A DNA stretch of 64,000 nucleotides from Nocardioides albertanoniae (GCF_006716315.1 NZ_VFOV01000001.1:2496501-2560500); one strand, 5' to 3'. Shown: positions 46,376 to 55,603, counted from the stretch's first letter. The notes: generated by a model not told the origin, from the letters alone. Numbers and translations are program-made.

Positions 46376-46451
46376 TGGAGCGGACGACGAGGCTCGAACT
46401 CGCGACCTCAACCTTGGCAAGGTTGCGCTCTACCAACTGAGCTACGTCCGC
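46376..46451 (-). tRNA. tRNA-Gly(GCC)
   Basis: A 76-nt cloverleaf on the minus strand. The acceptor arm GCGGACG pairs with CGTCCGC; the D arm contains AGCTCAGTTGGTAGAGC; the anticodon arm is CAACC-TTGCCAA-GGTTG with anticodon GCC; the T arm has the GTTCGAGCC consensus. The terminal CCA is encoded. Confidence 0.96.
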
Positions 46452-46506
46452 TTGCGAGAAGAACAGTAGCGGATGAGGTCTGCTCAGCTCCAACTGGGGG
46501 CGCGTG

Positions 46507-47625
46507 TCACGGCGTCTCTTCAGCGACATCGCCGGAGACATCGCTGGAGACATCGGCCGACGACGTACGCCGCTCGATCTGCTCCATCAGCTGTGTGACC
46601 TGCGCGGCGTGAGCTGCCCTGAGGTCATCGAGGCGCTGGCTGGCGTAGGCGCGCTCACGATCGAGCTCGGCCCGGGTGGCGTCGCGGTCGGCGATCGCCG
46701 AGGCTTCGCTGCCTCGAAGGTCGGCGACCCAGTCGCGCAGCGCGTCGACCTGCTCCCGGGCGGCGTCGCGCTGCGTACGCGTCTCGGCGATCGTCGCCTC
46801 AGCGCTCTGGGCAGCCTTCTCGCCGGCTCGCTTCTCCGCGACGAGCTGCTCCTGCACGCGCGCCGCGGCCTTGTCGGCATGGTCGGCCCGCGCGGCCTCG
46901 CTCTTCGTGCGAAGCACGGCAGAGGCATGGGCTGCCTGCTCGGACTCGAGCATCGCGGCCACGCCGTCGTGGGCTGCGGCGGTCGACGCCAGTTGCGCCT
47001 CGAGCTCGTTGATCCTCGCCGCGGCCGTCCTGGCTGCCTCCGCGGCCTCGGACTCGGCCTTCTTCAAGGCCTCCTGCGCGCCCTGCTGCGACTCCACGGC
47101 GGCGGTCTTGGCTTCGAGTGCCTTGTCGAGCTCTTCCGCGGCGCGCTCGGCATCCTCGATCGCCTCGGCAGCGGCAGCATCTGCTTCGTCGCGCTCCGCC
47201 TGGGCTGCACGCTGTGCCTGTTCGGCTCGCACCGCCCGGGCTCCGGCTGCCGCGATCTGCTCCTGCGCCTCGCTCTGCACCGTGGCGATCTGGGCTTCGG
47301 CGGCGGTCAGGTCGCCGACCGTACGCAGCTCGTCGATCGCCTTCGGGAGCTGGTCGAGAAACCTGTCGGCGAGCTGGGTCAGCTGGGTGGTGATCTCCGC
47401 GGCACGCTGCTGCGCCGCCTGCACCGGACGGGCCGTCTCCTCGGGCGGGCGGGACTCGGCCAGCCGCTGCTGCCGTTTGCGCTCGCGCCATGCGGCTGCC
47501 CGGTTGTGCGTGGGGTCGTCACAGTATTCCGGCGGTCGGCCGCTCCCGCTCTCTGCGGCCGCGGCTGGCAGGGGGCACCCGGGGAAGCGACAGGTCTTCT
47601 CGTCCGTCATGCTCATCGACGTCAT
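46507..47625 (-). CDS. KfrA-like coiled-coil protein with N-terminal Cys/His motif
   Basis: A 372-residue protein whose N terminus has a compact Cys/His cluster, CRFPGC ... YCDDPTH (residues ~12-40), likely a zinc site, followed by RAAAWRERKRQQR. The remaining ~300 residues are an almost uninterrupted Ala/Glu/Gln-rich coiled coil, as in KfrA-type partition or DNA-organising proteins. It is divergent from a tyrosine recombinase, and the 96-bp region between them holds inverted repeats, so it may bind there. Alternative starts exist at ATG 47616 and 47610. Confidence 0.75.
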   Translation of the reverse strand: MTSMSMTDEKTCRFPGCPLPAAAAESGSGRPPEYCDDPTHNRAAAWRERKRQQRLAESRPPEETARPVQAAQQRAAEITTQLTQLADRFLDQLPKAIDELRTVGDLTAAEAQIATVQSEAQEQIAAAGARAVRAEQAQRAAQAERDEADAAAAEAIEDAERAAEELDKALEAKTAAVESQQGAQEALKKAESEAAEAARTAAARINELEAQLASTAAAHDGVAAMLESEQAAHASAVLRTKSEAARADHADKAAARVQEQLVAEKRAGEKAAQSAEATIAETRTQRDAAREQVDALRDWVADLRGSEASAIADRDATRAELDRERAYASQRLDDLRAAHAAQVTQLMEQIERRTSSADVSSDVSGDVAEETP

Positions 47626-47632
47626 AACGTCA

Positions 47633-47650
47633 CCGTATCGTGACGAAAGA
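47633..47650. promoter_or_regulatory. inverted repeat in the KfrA-like/recombinase intergenic region
   Basis: CGTCAC and GTGACG flank 6 nt, close to the coiled-coil gene's start. A second short palindrome, CATAA-N6-TTATG at 47702-47717, lies 5 bp before the recombinase start. Both are candidate operators or recombinase-related sites. Confidence 0.45.
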
Positions 47651-47721
47651 CGAAACAGTTACTCAAAGACTGTCGAGCTGATCCCCTGAGTGACGGCACA
47701 ACATAACTGGCATTATGATGT

Positions 47722-48690
47722 GTGTCCGTGAGCGCCATCGAACCCCGTCAGCAGACCCCGTCCACCGGCCTGGCGGTGACGCAATCCGTCAGAGAGCTGT
47801 TCCTCGGCGACCTCAGGGAGCTGCCCCCGACACAACGGGCCGACGCGCTCGCCCGCCGGTTCCTGCTCTCCTACACCGGCCACACCCGCGCCGCCTACGG
47901 ACGCGACCTCGCCGACTGGTTCGGCTGGTGCGCAGCCCTGGAGATCGACCCGCTGGCCGCCAACCGGGCGATGGTCGACGGCTACGCCCGCCACCTGGAG
48001 GCCCGACGGAGCCCCGCGACGATCGCTCGGCGGCTCTCCGCGCTCGCCGGCTTCTACCGCTACGCCATCGCCGAGGAGGTGCTCACCTCGTCCCCGGCTG
48101 CTCACATCAAACGCCCGAAGACCGCCAACGACTCCCAGACCCTCGGCATGGACAGGGGAGAGGCCCGAGCGTTCCTCGCCGCCGCCAAGGAGCACTCCAC
48201 CCGTGCTGGGGCGCTCGTCACGCTCCTTCTCCACGACGGCCTGCGCATCTCGGAGGCGCTGGGAGCAGACGTGGGCGACCTCAGCCACGCCCGCGGCCAC
48301 CGCATCCTGACGATCACCCGCAAGGGCGGCGCCCGCCGCGACGTGGTGCTCAACCCCGCCACGTCGCAGGCGCTCGATGCCTATCTCGACGCACGAGTCG
48401 AGGGCCCGGTCTTCATCACCAGCAGCGGCAACCGCTGGCATCGCTCCGAGGCCTTCCGTCTCGTGCGCAGGCTCGGCACCGCGGCCGGCATCGAGCACGC
48501 CGACAAGCTCTCCCCGCACAGCCTGCGCCACACCTTCGTCACGCTCGCCCGTGAGGCCGGCGTCCCCCTCGAAGACGTCCAGGACGCCGCCGGCCACGCC
48601 GACCCCCGCACCACCCGGCGCTACGACCGCGGCCGCCACAACCTCGACCGCCACCCTGCGTACGCCCTCGGTGCGTTCCTCGCCGACTAG
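47722..48690 (+). CDS. tyrosine recombinase/integrase
   Basis: A 322-residue phage-integrase-type recombinase. The N-terminal SAM-like core-binding domain (YTGHTRAAYGRDLADWFGWC; SPATIARRLSALAGFYRYA) is followed by a catalytic domain with Arg in LRISEALGADVG near residue 176, Lys in TRKGGARRDV, HxxR in SPHSLRHTF near 266-271, a second conserved His in DAAGHADPRTTRRY near 291 and the nucleophile Tyr in RRYDRG near 300. All catalytic residues are present. GTG start at 47722 or 47728. It lies ~1.3 kb from tRNA-Gly, so it may be a remnant integrase or a resident site-specific recombinase. Confidence 0.88.
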   Translation: MSVSAIEPRQQTPSTGLAVTQSVRELFLGDLRELPPTQRADALARRFLLSYTGHTRAAYGRDLADWFGWCAALEIDPLAANRAMVDGYARHLEARRSPATIARRLSALAGFYRYAIAEEVLTSSPAAHIKRPKTANDSQTLGMDRGEARAFLAAAKEHSTRAGALVTLLLHDGLRISEALGADVGDLSHARGHRILTITRKGGARRDVVLNPATSQALDAYLDARVEGPVFITSSGNRWHRSEAFRLVRRLGTAAGIEHADKLSPHSLRHTFVTLAREAGVPLEDVQDAAGHADPRTTRRYDRGRHNLDRHPAYALGAFLAD

Positions 48691-48765
48691 CCCGGGCCGA
48701 TCCAGCCCCTGAGATGCCTGCTCGGTTCCGCGCTCCATCGACCCGCCGACCCTTAGGTTCGCTGC

Positions 48766-49727
48766 GTGCTCAGAACACGGTTCCGTCCCATCATCGTCGC
48801 GCTGGTCAGCGTCATCGCGGTCGGTGCCTCTGCGCCGGTCGCCGGCGCGTCGCAGCCTCAGTCCATTACCGCTCTGCTGACGCAGCCGCGGTGCACCGAC
48901 GCCTCGGCGACGGTGTCCGTCTTCCGGCAGGGCGGGATCCCTCTCGTGGACTGGCGGGAGAACCTCGAGTTCGACGGCCGCGGACTGATGTGGGTGTCCC
49001 ACTCCACCAAGGGGATCGTCGAGGCCTACGACCCCGACGGCGAGCTGGTGAAGACGGTGAAGGTCGCCTCACCGGGTGGGATCCGAGTCGGCCCGGATGG
49101 ATACATGTATGTGAACTACGGCGTCCCGGTCGCTCTCGAGAGCGGCATCATGCGCTTCGACCCCACGTCGGCACATCCGGTGGCGGAGGTCGTCGTCGAC
49201 GGGCTCAGCGGCATCAACGGGTTGGCGATCGACGACGACGGCAGCTTCTATCTCGGCCGTGAGGCGTCCAGGGGCATCTTGAAGGTCACGCCGGACGGGA
49301 CGATCGACCACGACTGGACCGCCGCCGCAGACGTCTTCGGCACCAACGGCGTGACGATCGCAGACGGACGGCTCTACGCGACAGCCTTGACCGATCTCAC
49401 GTCGCCGGTCGCCGAGGTGCCCCTGAGAGAGCCCGACCAGCATCGGACCCTGGCCCGGCTCTCCGCCGTGCCCAACGTCTACAAAGCCCTCGACGACCTG
49501 GAGGTCAGCGGCGACCACCTGTTGGTCACGGCATTCGCCACCGGCGAGCTGCTGCGAGTGAGAGCCGAAGCACGGGCGAGGCGTGCGTGCTGCTCAGCGG
49601 TCTACGGCAGCCGACGAGCGTACGAATCCCTGTCGGTTTCGGCGCGTTCGACCGTGACGGTCAGGTGTTCCTCACCGAGGCGTCCGGCCGAATCGTGCGG
49701 GTCTCGATCACGTCGAGCGCCTCGTGA
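48766..49727 (+). pseudogene. secreted SMP-30/gluconolactonase-like beta-propeller, frameshifted near its 3' end
   Basis: A signal peptide (MLRTRFRPIIVALVSVIAVGASAPVAGA) precedes propeller repeats such as SPGGIRVGPDGYMYVNYG and SGINGLAIDDDGSFYLGREASRGILKV. After GELLRV (about 49560) the frame becomes Arg/Ser-rich nonsense and runs on to 49797. A shift in frame at about 49562 restores propeller-like sequence (LLSGLRQPTSVRIPVGFGAF and DRDGQVFLTEASGRIVRVS), ending at TGA 49725-49727. A single missing base, real or a sequencing error, explains this. GTG start with TAGGTT (48754-48759) 6 nt upstream. Confidence 0.78.
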
Positions 49728-49837
49728 GGCGCCCGACCGATCGTTCGCTCTGAATCATCACCGTCGACCTACGGACAAAGCGGCTCAGGAGCAGTAGATT
49801 CGACGGACCCCAATCAGCGTTGATCGAGGAGCCTCGG

Positions 49838-51430
49838 ATGAGCCAGACGAGCCAGGAGCTGACGACCGACTACATCGTGGTGGGAGCGGGATCGGCGGGG
49901 GCGGTGATCGCCGCTCGGCTCAGCGAGAACCCGAGCAACCAGGTGGTGCTCCTCGAGGCCGGCCCCGGCCGCAAGGAGACCAACGTGCAGGTGCCGGCGG
50001 CGTTCTCCAAGCTGTTCCGCTCCGAGCTCGACTGGGACTATCTGACCGACCCGCAGCCGAGCCTCGGCGACCGCGAGATCTACTGGCCGCGCGGCCGGAT
50101 GCTCGGCGGCTGCTCGGCGATGAACGCGATGATGTGGGTCAAAGGGTTCCAGGCCGACTACGAGGAATGGGGCGAGGCCGCCGGACCCGAGTGGGGCTGG
50201 GAGTCGGTCAAGAAGGCGTACGCAGCGCTCGAGGACGTCGAGGACGCCACCGCGCTCGACGGGGTCGGTGGGCCGGTGCGGGTCGAGCGCCAGCGCAGCC
50301 CCCGGCCCCACACCAACTCGTTCCTGCAGGCGGCGGAGGAGGCCGGCTACCCACGTGGGCGTGCGAACGGCCCGAACCCCGAGGCGTACGTCGAGACGAT
50401 GGTGACGCAGCGCAGAGGCGCCCGCTGGAGCACCAAGGACGCCTACCTCACCCCGGCTGCCAAGCGGTCCAACCTGACCGTGCTCGCCGACGCCCCGGCC
50501 ACCCGTGTGCTGCTGGACGGCACCCGGGCGACCGGCGTCGAGGCGACGGTCGCGGGCCGGACGACGACCCTCACCGCGCGTCGCGAGGTCATCCTCGCCG
50601 GTGGCGCGATCAACTCGCCTCAGCTGTTGATGCTCTCCGGCATCGGCCCGGCAGCCCACCTGCGAGAGCACGGGATCGACGTCGTCCGTGACGTGCCCGA
50701 GGTCGGCGAGAACCTGTCCGACCACCTGGTCGGCGTGCTCGGCTGGGAGGTCGAGGGAGGTTCGCTCGGCGGAGCCGAGACCCCGCTCCAGCTGGCCTCC
50801 TACCTGCTACGACGCCGCGGGATGCTCACCTCCAACGTCGGTGAGGCCTATGGGTTCCTGCACTCCCGCGCAGGCCTGAGCGGTCCGGACATCGAGATGA
50901 TCTTCGCGCCGGTCGGCTTCTTCGAGGAGGGCCTCGTGCCCTACGAGGGGCACGCGGTCGGCCTCGGCCCGATCCTGGTCGACCCCGCGAGCAGGGGGCA
51001 GATCCGGCTGCGGTCGGCCGACCCGACGGCGAAGGCGATCATCGATCCGCGCTACCTGAGCGATCCGGACGGCCACGATCGCGCCGCGATGGTCCACGGC
51101 GTCGGTGTCGCCCTCGACATCGCCTCCCAACCTGCGCTCAAGGACACCCTCGGCACGATGGTGCGGCCCGACCTGCCTGGTGACGCGCCGCCTGCGGAGG
51201 TCGCTGCCGCCGTCCTCGAGCGCCACGCCCACACGCTCTACCACCCGACCGGCACCTGCCGGATGGGCAGCGACGAGGCCAGCGTGGTCGATCCGACCCT
51301 GCGCGTGCGCGGCATCGACGGCCTCCGCGTGGCCGACGCCTCCGTCATGCCCAGGATCGTGCGTGGCCACACCAACGCACCTTCGATCCTGATCGGCGAG
51401 CGGGCCGCGGAGCTGATCCGACGCGACTGA
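49838..51430 (+). CDS. GMC-family FAD oxidoreductase (choline dehydrogenase-like)
   Basis: The 530 residues begin with the FAD-binding motif YIVVGAGSAGAVIAARLSE. GMC signature 1 is WPRGRMLGGCSAMNAMMWVKG near residue 88, signature 2 is GGAINSPQLLMLSGIGP near 257, and the active-site His is in HTLYHPTGTCRMG near 470, with GHTNAPSILIGERAA near the end. It oxidises an alcohol to an aldehyde or ketone. I prefer ATG 49838 (GAGGAG upstream) over an earlier TTG. Its substrate is unknown; it is unlinked to the KstR operators. Confidence 0.87.
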   Translation: MSQTSQELTTDYIVVGAGSAGAVIAARLSENPSNQVVLLEAGPGRKETNVQVPAAFSKLFRSELDWDYLTDPQPSLGDREIYWPRGRMLGGCSAMNAMMWVKGFQADYEEWGEAAGPEWGWESVKKAYAALEDVEDATALDGVGGPVRVERQRSPRPHTNSFLQAAEEAGYPRGRANGPNPEAYVETMVTQRRGARWSTKDAYLTPAAKRSNLTVLADAPATRVLLDGTRATGVEATVAGRTTTLTARREVILAGGAINSPQLLMLSGIGPAAHLREHGIDVVRDVPEVGENLSDHLVGVLGWEVEGGSLGGAETPLQLASYLLRRRGMLTSNVGEAYGFLHSRAGLSGPDIEMIFAPVGFFEEGLVPYEGHAVGLGPILVDPASRGQIRLRSADPTAKAIIDPRYLSDPDGHDRAAMVHGVGVALDIASQPALKDTLGTMVRPDLPGDAPPAEVAAAVLERHAHTLYHPTGTCRMGSDEASVVDPTLRVRGIDGLRVADASVMPRIVRGHTNAPSILIGERAAELIRRD

Positions 51431-51481
51431 GCCCCCGGCTTCCACCGCGACAGTCTGTAGAGCTGTAGCGGTCGGCCGGAC

Positions 51482-52192
51482 TCAGGTCGGCTGGTCGGTC
51501 TCTCCTGCAATTGGTCGCCCCGCGCGGACGAGGCGGTTCTCGTAGGCGAAGATCACGACCTGTACGCGATCCGCCAGGTCCAGCTTGGTCAGGATCCTGC
51601 CGACGTGAAGCTTGACGGTGCCCTGGGCCAGGTGCAGCTCGGCGGCGATCTCGCCGTTCGAGCGGCCTCGGACGAGTGCCCAGAACACATCACGTTCACG
51701 AGGGGTCAAGCGGTCGACCGGACCCTGACCGGGTCCGAGCGGGAGGCCGTCACCGGCAGGTGGGAGCAGGTCGTTCGCGACGTGCTCGATGAGCCGCCGG
51801 GTGCTCGACGGCGAGAGTGCGGCGTCCCCGCCGGCCACCGCTCGGACCGCACCGAGCAGCTCGCCGGCGGGAGCGTCCTTGACCAAGAAGCCGCTGGCGC
51901 CGGCCGCGAGAGCGGCGATGACGTACTCGTCGAGGTCGAACGTGGTGAGGACAAGCACTCGGGGCAGGGCTCCACGCGCGCGCAGCCGCCGGGTCGCTTC
52001 GACACCGTCGACCAATGGCATGCGGATGTCCATGAGCACGACGTCCGCACGGGTGACGGCCAGTCGCTCCAAGGCAGCCGCGCCGTCACCGGCGGAGCCC
52101 ACGACCTCCATGTCCGGCTGGGCGGCGATCACCATCTCGCAGCCCGCACGCACCAGCTCTTGGTCATCGACGATGAAGACCCTGATGGTCAC
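51482..52192 (-). CDS. NarL/LuxR-type response regulator
   Basis: The 236 residues comprise a receiver domain (VFIVDDQELVRAG; phospho-acceptor Asp in VVLMDIRMP near residue 55; Lys in FLVKDA near 105) and a C-terminal LuxR helix-turn-helix (LTPRERDVFWALVRGRSNGEIAAELHLAQGTVKLHVGRILTKL). A ~20-residue Pro/Gly linker joins them. It overlaps the histidine kinase gene by 4 bp and is its cognate partner. Targets probably include the upstream membrane gene. Confidence 0.92.
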   Translation of the reverse strand: MTIRVFIVDDQELVRAGCEMVIAAQPDMEVVGSAGDGAAALERLAVTRADVVLMDIRMPLVDGVEATRRLRARGALPRVLVLTTFDLDEYVIAALAAGASGFLVKDAPAGELLGAVRAVAGGDAALSPSSTRRLIEHVANDLLPPAGDGLPLGPGQGPVDRLTPRERDVFWALVRGRSNGEIAAELHLAQGTVKLHVGRILTKLDLADRVQVVIFAYENRLVRAGRPIAGETDQPT

Positions 52193-53334
52193 CGGGCCTC
52201 CTCCTCGGTCGGCAGTGACACAGTCACGGCAAAGCCTCCTGTCCGCTGTGGTCCGGCGGTCGCCGTCCCGCCGAGCGCCTCCACCCGATAACGCATCCCG
52301 GCGAGCCCGAGGCCGGCCGCGCCGCCGCCGGCTGCTGCCCGACCCCCGTGGTCCGTCACCTGGAGAACGAGCCGTGCGGCCGACCAGGTGAGGGTGACGG
52401 CGGCGTCCACCTCCGGCCCTGCGTGCTTGACGACGTTGGTGAGCGACTCCTGGGCGGCGCGGTAGACCGCCAGCTCGCGCGACGGCGACAACGGCTGCGG
52501 AGTCCCGACGACGCTCAGACGAGCGGAGGGGAATCGGGCGACCAGGTCCGGCAGATCCTCGAGGGCCGGCGCGGGCGCCAGCTCGCCGTCCTGGTGATCG
52601 CGCAGCAGGCCGAAGATGCCGCGCATCTCGCTGAGCGCCTCGCGGCCCGTCTTCTCGATCGTCGTCAGAGCGTCAACCGGCACCTGTGGGTCGGAGCGGT
52701 CGGCGTACTGGGCGCCTCGTGCCTGGCTCACGATGACGGCCAGCGAGTGAGCAATCACGTCGTGCATCTCGATCGCAATCCTGGTCCGCTCGTCCCGGGC
52801 CGCCGCGGCGACCCGCTCCTCCGCCCGCAGCTGGTCGGCCTTCGCCCGGGCGATGTCGCCACGGGCCCGCTGCCCCAGCGCCCAGGCTGCTGCGACGACG
52901 GCGAGCAGCGTCACCAGTACGAAGCCTGCGTGCGGCTCGAGTCCCTCCGCACGGACGCTCGCGTCGGTGACGAACCGCCAGGTGCCGATGGCCGCGCCGA
53001 GGATTCCTGTCCCCGCTGCGGCTATCCCGTCCAGCCGGCTACCGCGGGCCACCGCTGTGTGCAGCGCGACGGGGAACGTCAGCACGGACGGGACGACGAT
53101 GAACAGGCCGCTGGTCAGGGCCAGTACGCCCGTGCAGGCAGCCACCACGGCGAAGCCGAGACGCGGCCGGGACAGCCTGAGCGCAAGCGCCAGGTGCGCT
53201 CCGAGCGACGCAGCGCACACCACGAGGGCCGCCCGGGCAGGCAACGAGACGGCGGCGATGAACACCGACAGGGCGAGGACCGGAATGCCGAGCAACAGAG
53301 CCGTACGGTCGAGGCTCCTCACCATGAGCGGCAT
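52189..53334 (-). CDS. sensor histidine kinase (HisKA_3 / NarX-type)
   Basis: The 381 residues have about five to six N-terminal transmembrane helices (to ~160), a coiled linker, the HisKA_3 dimerisation domain with phospho-His in RTRIAIEMHDVIAHSLAVIV (about residue 198), and a HATPase domain with N-box YRAAQESLTNVVKHAG and GLAGMRYRVEALGG. There is no large extracytoplasmic sensor domain, so it belongs to the intramembrane-sensing DesK/LiaS-like class common in actinobacteria. It lies 9 bp after the membrane protein gene. Confidence 0.9.
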   Translation of the reverse strand: MPLMVRSLDRTALLLGIPVLALSVFIAAVSLPARAALVVCAASLGAHLALALRLSRPRLGFAVVAACTGVLALTSGLFIVVPSVLTFPVALHTAVARGSRLDGIAAAGTGILGAAIGTWRFVTDASVRAEGLEPHAGFVLVTLLAVVAAAWALGQRARGDIARAKADQLRAEERVAAAARDERTRIAIEMHDVIAHSLAVIVSQARGAQYADRSDPQVPVDALTTIEKTGREALSEMRGIFGLLRDHQDGELAPAPALEDLPDLVARFPSARLSVVGTPQPLSPSRELAVYRAAQESLTNVVKHAGPEVDAAVTLTWSAARLVLQVTDHGGRAAAGGGAAGLGLAGMRYRVEALGGTATAGPQRTGGFAVTVSLPTEEEAR

Positions 53335-53343
53335 GGGGACAGG

Positions 53344-54207
53344 CTAGCGTCGGTGGCCAGTCAGCGGCCCGGCCAGGCTGAGGCGTCCCAGGACGATGCC
53401 CAGCGCCAGCCACGAGGCGTACACCGGAGTCACGATCCACCGGCCGTCGTCGAAGGAGATCGGGCCATCGACGACCCCGAGGACGTCGGCGAGAGTCCCG
53501 AATGCGGCGAGGGCCCCGAGGTTGAGCAGCGCGGCTGCGCTGAACCAGCCGCCGGCGACGAGGATCTTACGAGCAAGCGGTGCCGAGACCGGCGCATCGA
53601 GGACGGTGGCCCACACCGCGGCCAGGGCGAAGGCGATGACCTCGCCGTAGGGAAAGGAGTCTGTGTGCCCGATGGCCTCCCCGGCCAGGTCGCCGCCGGC
53701 CCACCAGTAGACCTTGAGCAGCGGGTAGGGCGCGGCGAACAGCCAGGCGGAGACGGCCCAGGCGCGCGTGGGACGGCGTAGCCGGTCGACCCCTCGCAGG
53801 GTCGTTGCCGCCAGCAGGACCCCTGTCGTGAGCGCCGCCGCCCGGACGCAGAGCCCGAGCCAGTCCACCTGGGGCGGCAACCCAGGGACACCGAGGAGCG
53901 CTGCAGCCCTGAACGCGTCGAAGACCAGCCCGGCAGCCGACCAGCTGAGCAGGGTCACGCCGGTGCAGGAGATCGGCGCCGAGGCGGCGTGCCTGGGCGG
54001 CAGCGCCACCGCGGCCAGGCCGAGCGAACAGGCAACGATGGCCACCCACGGAGGCGCGAAGCCGGCGGTATACGGCAACGACTCGCCTCTCACCGAGGCG
54101 ATGAGCGCCAGGACGGCGGTGACGGCGCAGGCAACGGCCAGGGCACCGCGGGAGCGACCTTCGAGGGTAGGTGTCGATGTGCGGCGCAGCGTCTGTGTGG
54201 TGGACAT
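53344..54207 (-). CDS. polytopic membrane protein upstream of the two-component pair
   Basis: A 287-residue protein with about seven to eight hydrophobic helices; no transporter or enzyme motif is recognised. Start ATG 54207 has a GAGG ribosome site, and the upstream open frame is spurious. It is the first gene of the membrane protein/histidine kinase/response regulator operon (9-bp gap), suggesting that it either supplies the sensed signal or is the output. Confidence 0.7.
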   Translation of the reverse strand: MSTTQTLRRTSTPTLEGRSRGALAVACAVTAVLALIASVRGESLPYTAGFAPPWVAIVACSLGLAAVALPPRHAASAPISCTGVTLLSWSAAGLVFDAFRAAALLGVPGLPPQVDWLGLCVRAAALTTGVLLAATTLRGVDRLRRPTRAWAVSAWLFAAPYPLLKVYWWAGGDLAGEAIGHTDSFPYGEVIAFALAAVWATVLDAPVSAPLARKILVAGGWFSAAALLNLGALAAFGTLADVLGVVDGPISFDDGRWIVTPVYASWLALGIVLGRLSLAGPLTGHRR

Positions 54208-54233
54208 GTGCCCAGCCTCACGCTCGGGCGCCC

Positions 54234-54258
54234 GTGGCCGCGTCTGTCGCGCGGCCAC
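54234..54258 (-). terminator. hairpin terminator after the anti-sigma gene
   Basis: A 9-bp perfect stem (GTGGCCGCG with CGCGGCCAC) and a 7-nt loop lie 57 bp past the anti-sigma stop. It separates that operon from the membrane protein/two-component operon on the same strand. Confidence 0.65.
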
Positions 54259-54314
54259 GATCTGTATGCCCGGTGGCCTATCGCGCGAACTCGTCGGCGC
54301 CCGGCGGGCAGGGC

Positions 54315-55103
54315 TCAGGTCAACGAGGCAGCAGCGATCGCCGTCTCCTCGCCGTCGAGGGTGATCTCGATCCGCTCGACATCGTTGATCGGCACGGCGG
54401 AGGAGGCGTCCAGCCCGAGCGTCTCCCCGCCGGACCAGGTCCACGACCCCGCGATCGTGCGACCGCCGTCGCGGTCGACCAGCACCAGGTCGTACGTCAC
54501 CGGCTCAGGTGGTGAGTCGGTCTGCGGCGGGGCGCTCTGCCCGGGCTTGGGCGGATAGTGACAGCTCCACCGCAGGCTGGTGCCCCAGCTCGTCGGGGTG
54601 ACGACGAGCTGCGCCCACAGATCGACGCTGCCGACCGGCTGGAGGTCGAGCGTGCGGGCGTTCGCTCCGGCCGGGCCGTTGGGGGAGACCGGTGTCGACG
54701 CCGACGGACCGGCTGCTGGCTCCCGAGCGCCGTCGCGATCCAGCAGCGTGCCGCCGAGCGCCGTGCCGCCGGCGAGAAGCACGACCGCGGCCGCCGTGGC
54801 GAGCGCCCGGCGATTCCGTCGCGACCTGCGTACGACACCGGCGAGGCTCGCCAGAGACGACGCCGGGACCGCGGTGCGGTCGTCCTCGACGAGCTCGTGG
54901 GCCTCCTCGCGGGAGAGCACGCCGAGCAGCCCGGGCATACCGGCGAGCTCGGCCGTGGCATCGCGGCAGATGCCACAGCTGCTCAGGTGGCGCTCATAGG
55001 CCCGCCGGTCGCTCGGGCTCAGCGCACCGAGCACGTAGGACGCGTCCCAGTCGGCAAACGTCTCGTGGGCGGTGGCGTCCAGATCGTCGTTCATCCCGCT
55101 CAT
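54315..55103 (-). CDS. zinc-binding anti-sigma factor (ZAS/RskA-type)
   Basis: The 262 residues begin with a cytoplasmic ZAS domain holding the H-x3-C-x2-C motif (RHLSSCGIC near residues 38-46), preceded by YVLGALSPSDRRAYERHL. A single transmembrane helix (about 101-120) leads to an extracytoplasmic RskA-like domain. It should hold the cognate ECF sigma factor inactive at the membrane until proteolysis or redox release. It overlaps the sigma gene by 4 bp. Confidence 0.9.
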   Translation of the reverse strand: MSGMNDDLDATAHETFADWDASYVLGALSPSDRRAYERHLSSCGICRDATAELAGMPGLLGVLSREEAHELVEDDRTAVPASSLASLAGVVRRSRRNRRALATAAAVVLLAGGTALGGTLLDRDGAREPAAGPSASTPVSPNGPAGANARTLDLQPVGSVDLWAQLVVTPTSWGTSLRWSCHYPPKPGQSAPPQTDSPPEPVTYDLVLVDRDGGRTIAGSWTWSGGETLGLDASSAVPINDVERIEITLDGEETAIAAASLT

Positions 55104-55603
55104 GAGGTGACCCCCTTCTCTTGCAGCGCGAGGCGCAGGGCTCGCAGGCCGTAGTGCAGCCGAGACTTCGCGGTGCCGATCGGCACACCGTGCTCGTGGG
55201 CGAGCTCGGTGACCGAGCGGCCGCCGTAGTAGGCCCCGACCACCATCGCGCGGTGGTCGGGGGAGAGCGACATCAGTGCGTCGGCGACGACCCAGGAGTC
55301 GAGCACCGCCTGGGTCTCGTCGGCCCGGCTCTGCTCGGGCGGGGACTCCGCGGCGTACTCACGTCTGCGCCGGGCGCTGCGCAGGTCGTCGATCACGAGG
55401 TTGCGGGCCGTGGTGAACAGCCAGGCGCGTACGCCGTCGTCGGACCGCTGCAGCACCTCCGGATGGCGCCACGCCCGCAGCAGCGTCTCCTGCACCACGT
55501 CGCGCGCCTCCTCGCCGTCGCCGGTGCGACGCGCCACGTAGCGGTAGAGGGCGTCGGCGTGCGCGTCGTGCACGGCTACCAGGAGGTCGTCCTCGGCGCC
55601 CAT
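55100..55603 (-). CDS. ECF RNA polymerase sigma factor
   Basis: The 167 residues have sigma-70 region 2 (ALYRYVARRTGDGEEARDVVQETLLRAWRHPEV) and region 4 (LMSLSPDHRAMVVGAYYGGRSVTELAHEHGVPIGTAKSRLHYGLRALR), with the short linker of ECF factors. It pairs with the ZAS anti-sigma gene, like SigK/SigL systems in mycobacteria. Start ATG has GGGAGGTGAC upstream. It lies 28 bp after the yceI-like gene and is probably cotranscribed with it. Confidence 0.92.
   Translation of the reverse strand: MGAEDDLLVAVHDAHADALYRYVARRTGDGEEARDVVQETLLRAWRHPEVLQRSDDGVRAWLFTTARNLVIDDLRSARRRREYAAESPPEQSRADETQAVLDSWVVADALMSLSPDHRAMVVGAYYGGRSVTELAHEHGVPIGTAKSRLHYGLRALRLALQEKGVTS

Noticed and set aside
46376..48690. Genomic island inserted at tRNA-Gly
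   Set aside because: An integrase near a tRNA is suggestive, but no duplicated tRNA end, transposase or composition shift is visible in the window, so I kept it as a hypothesis rather than a mobile-element feature.
48770..48786. AGAACACGGTTC near the SMP-30-like start as a KstR-like site
   Set aside because: The half-sites are separated by three rather than two bases, the outer bases do not match, and it lies inside the coding region.
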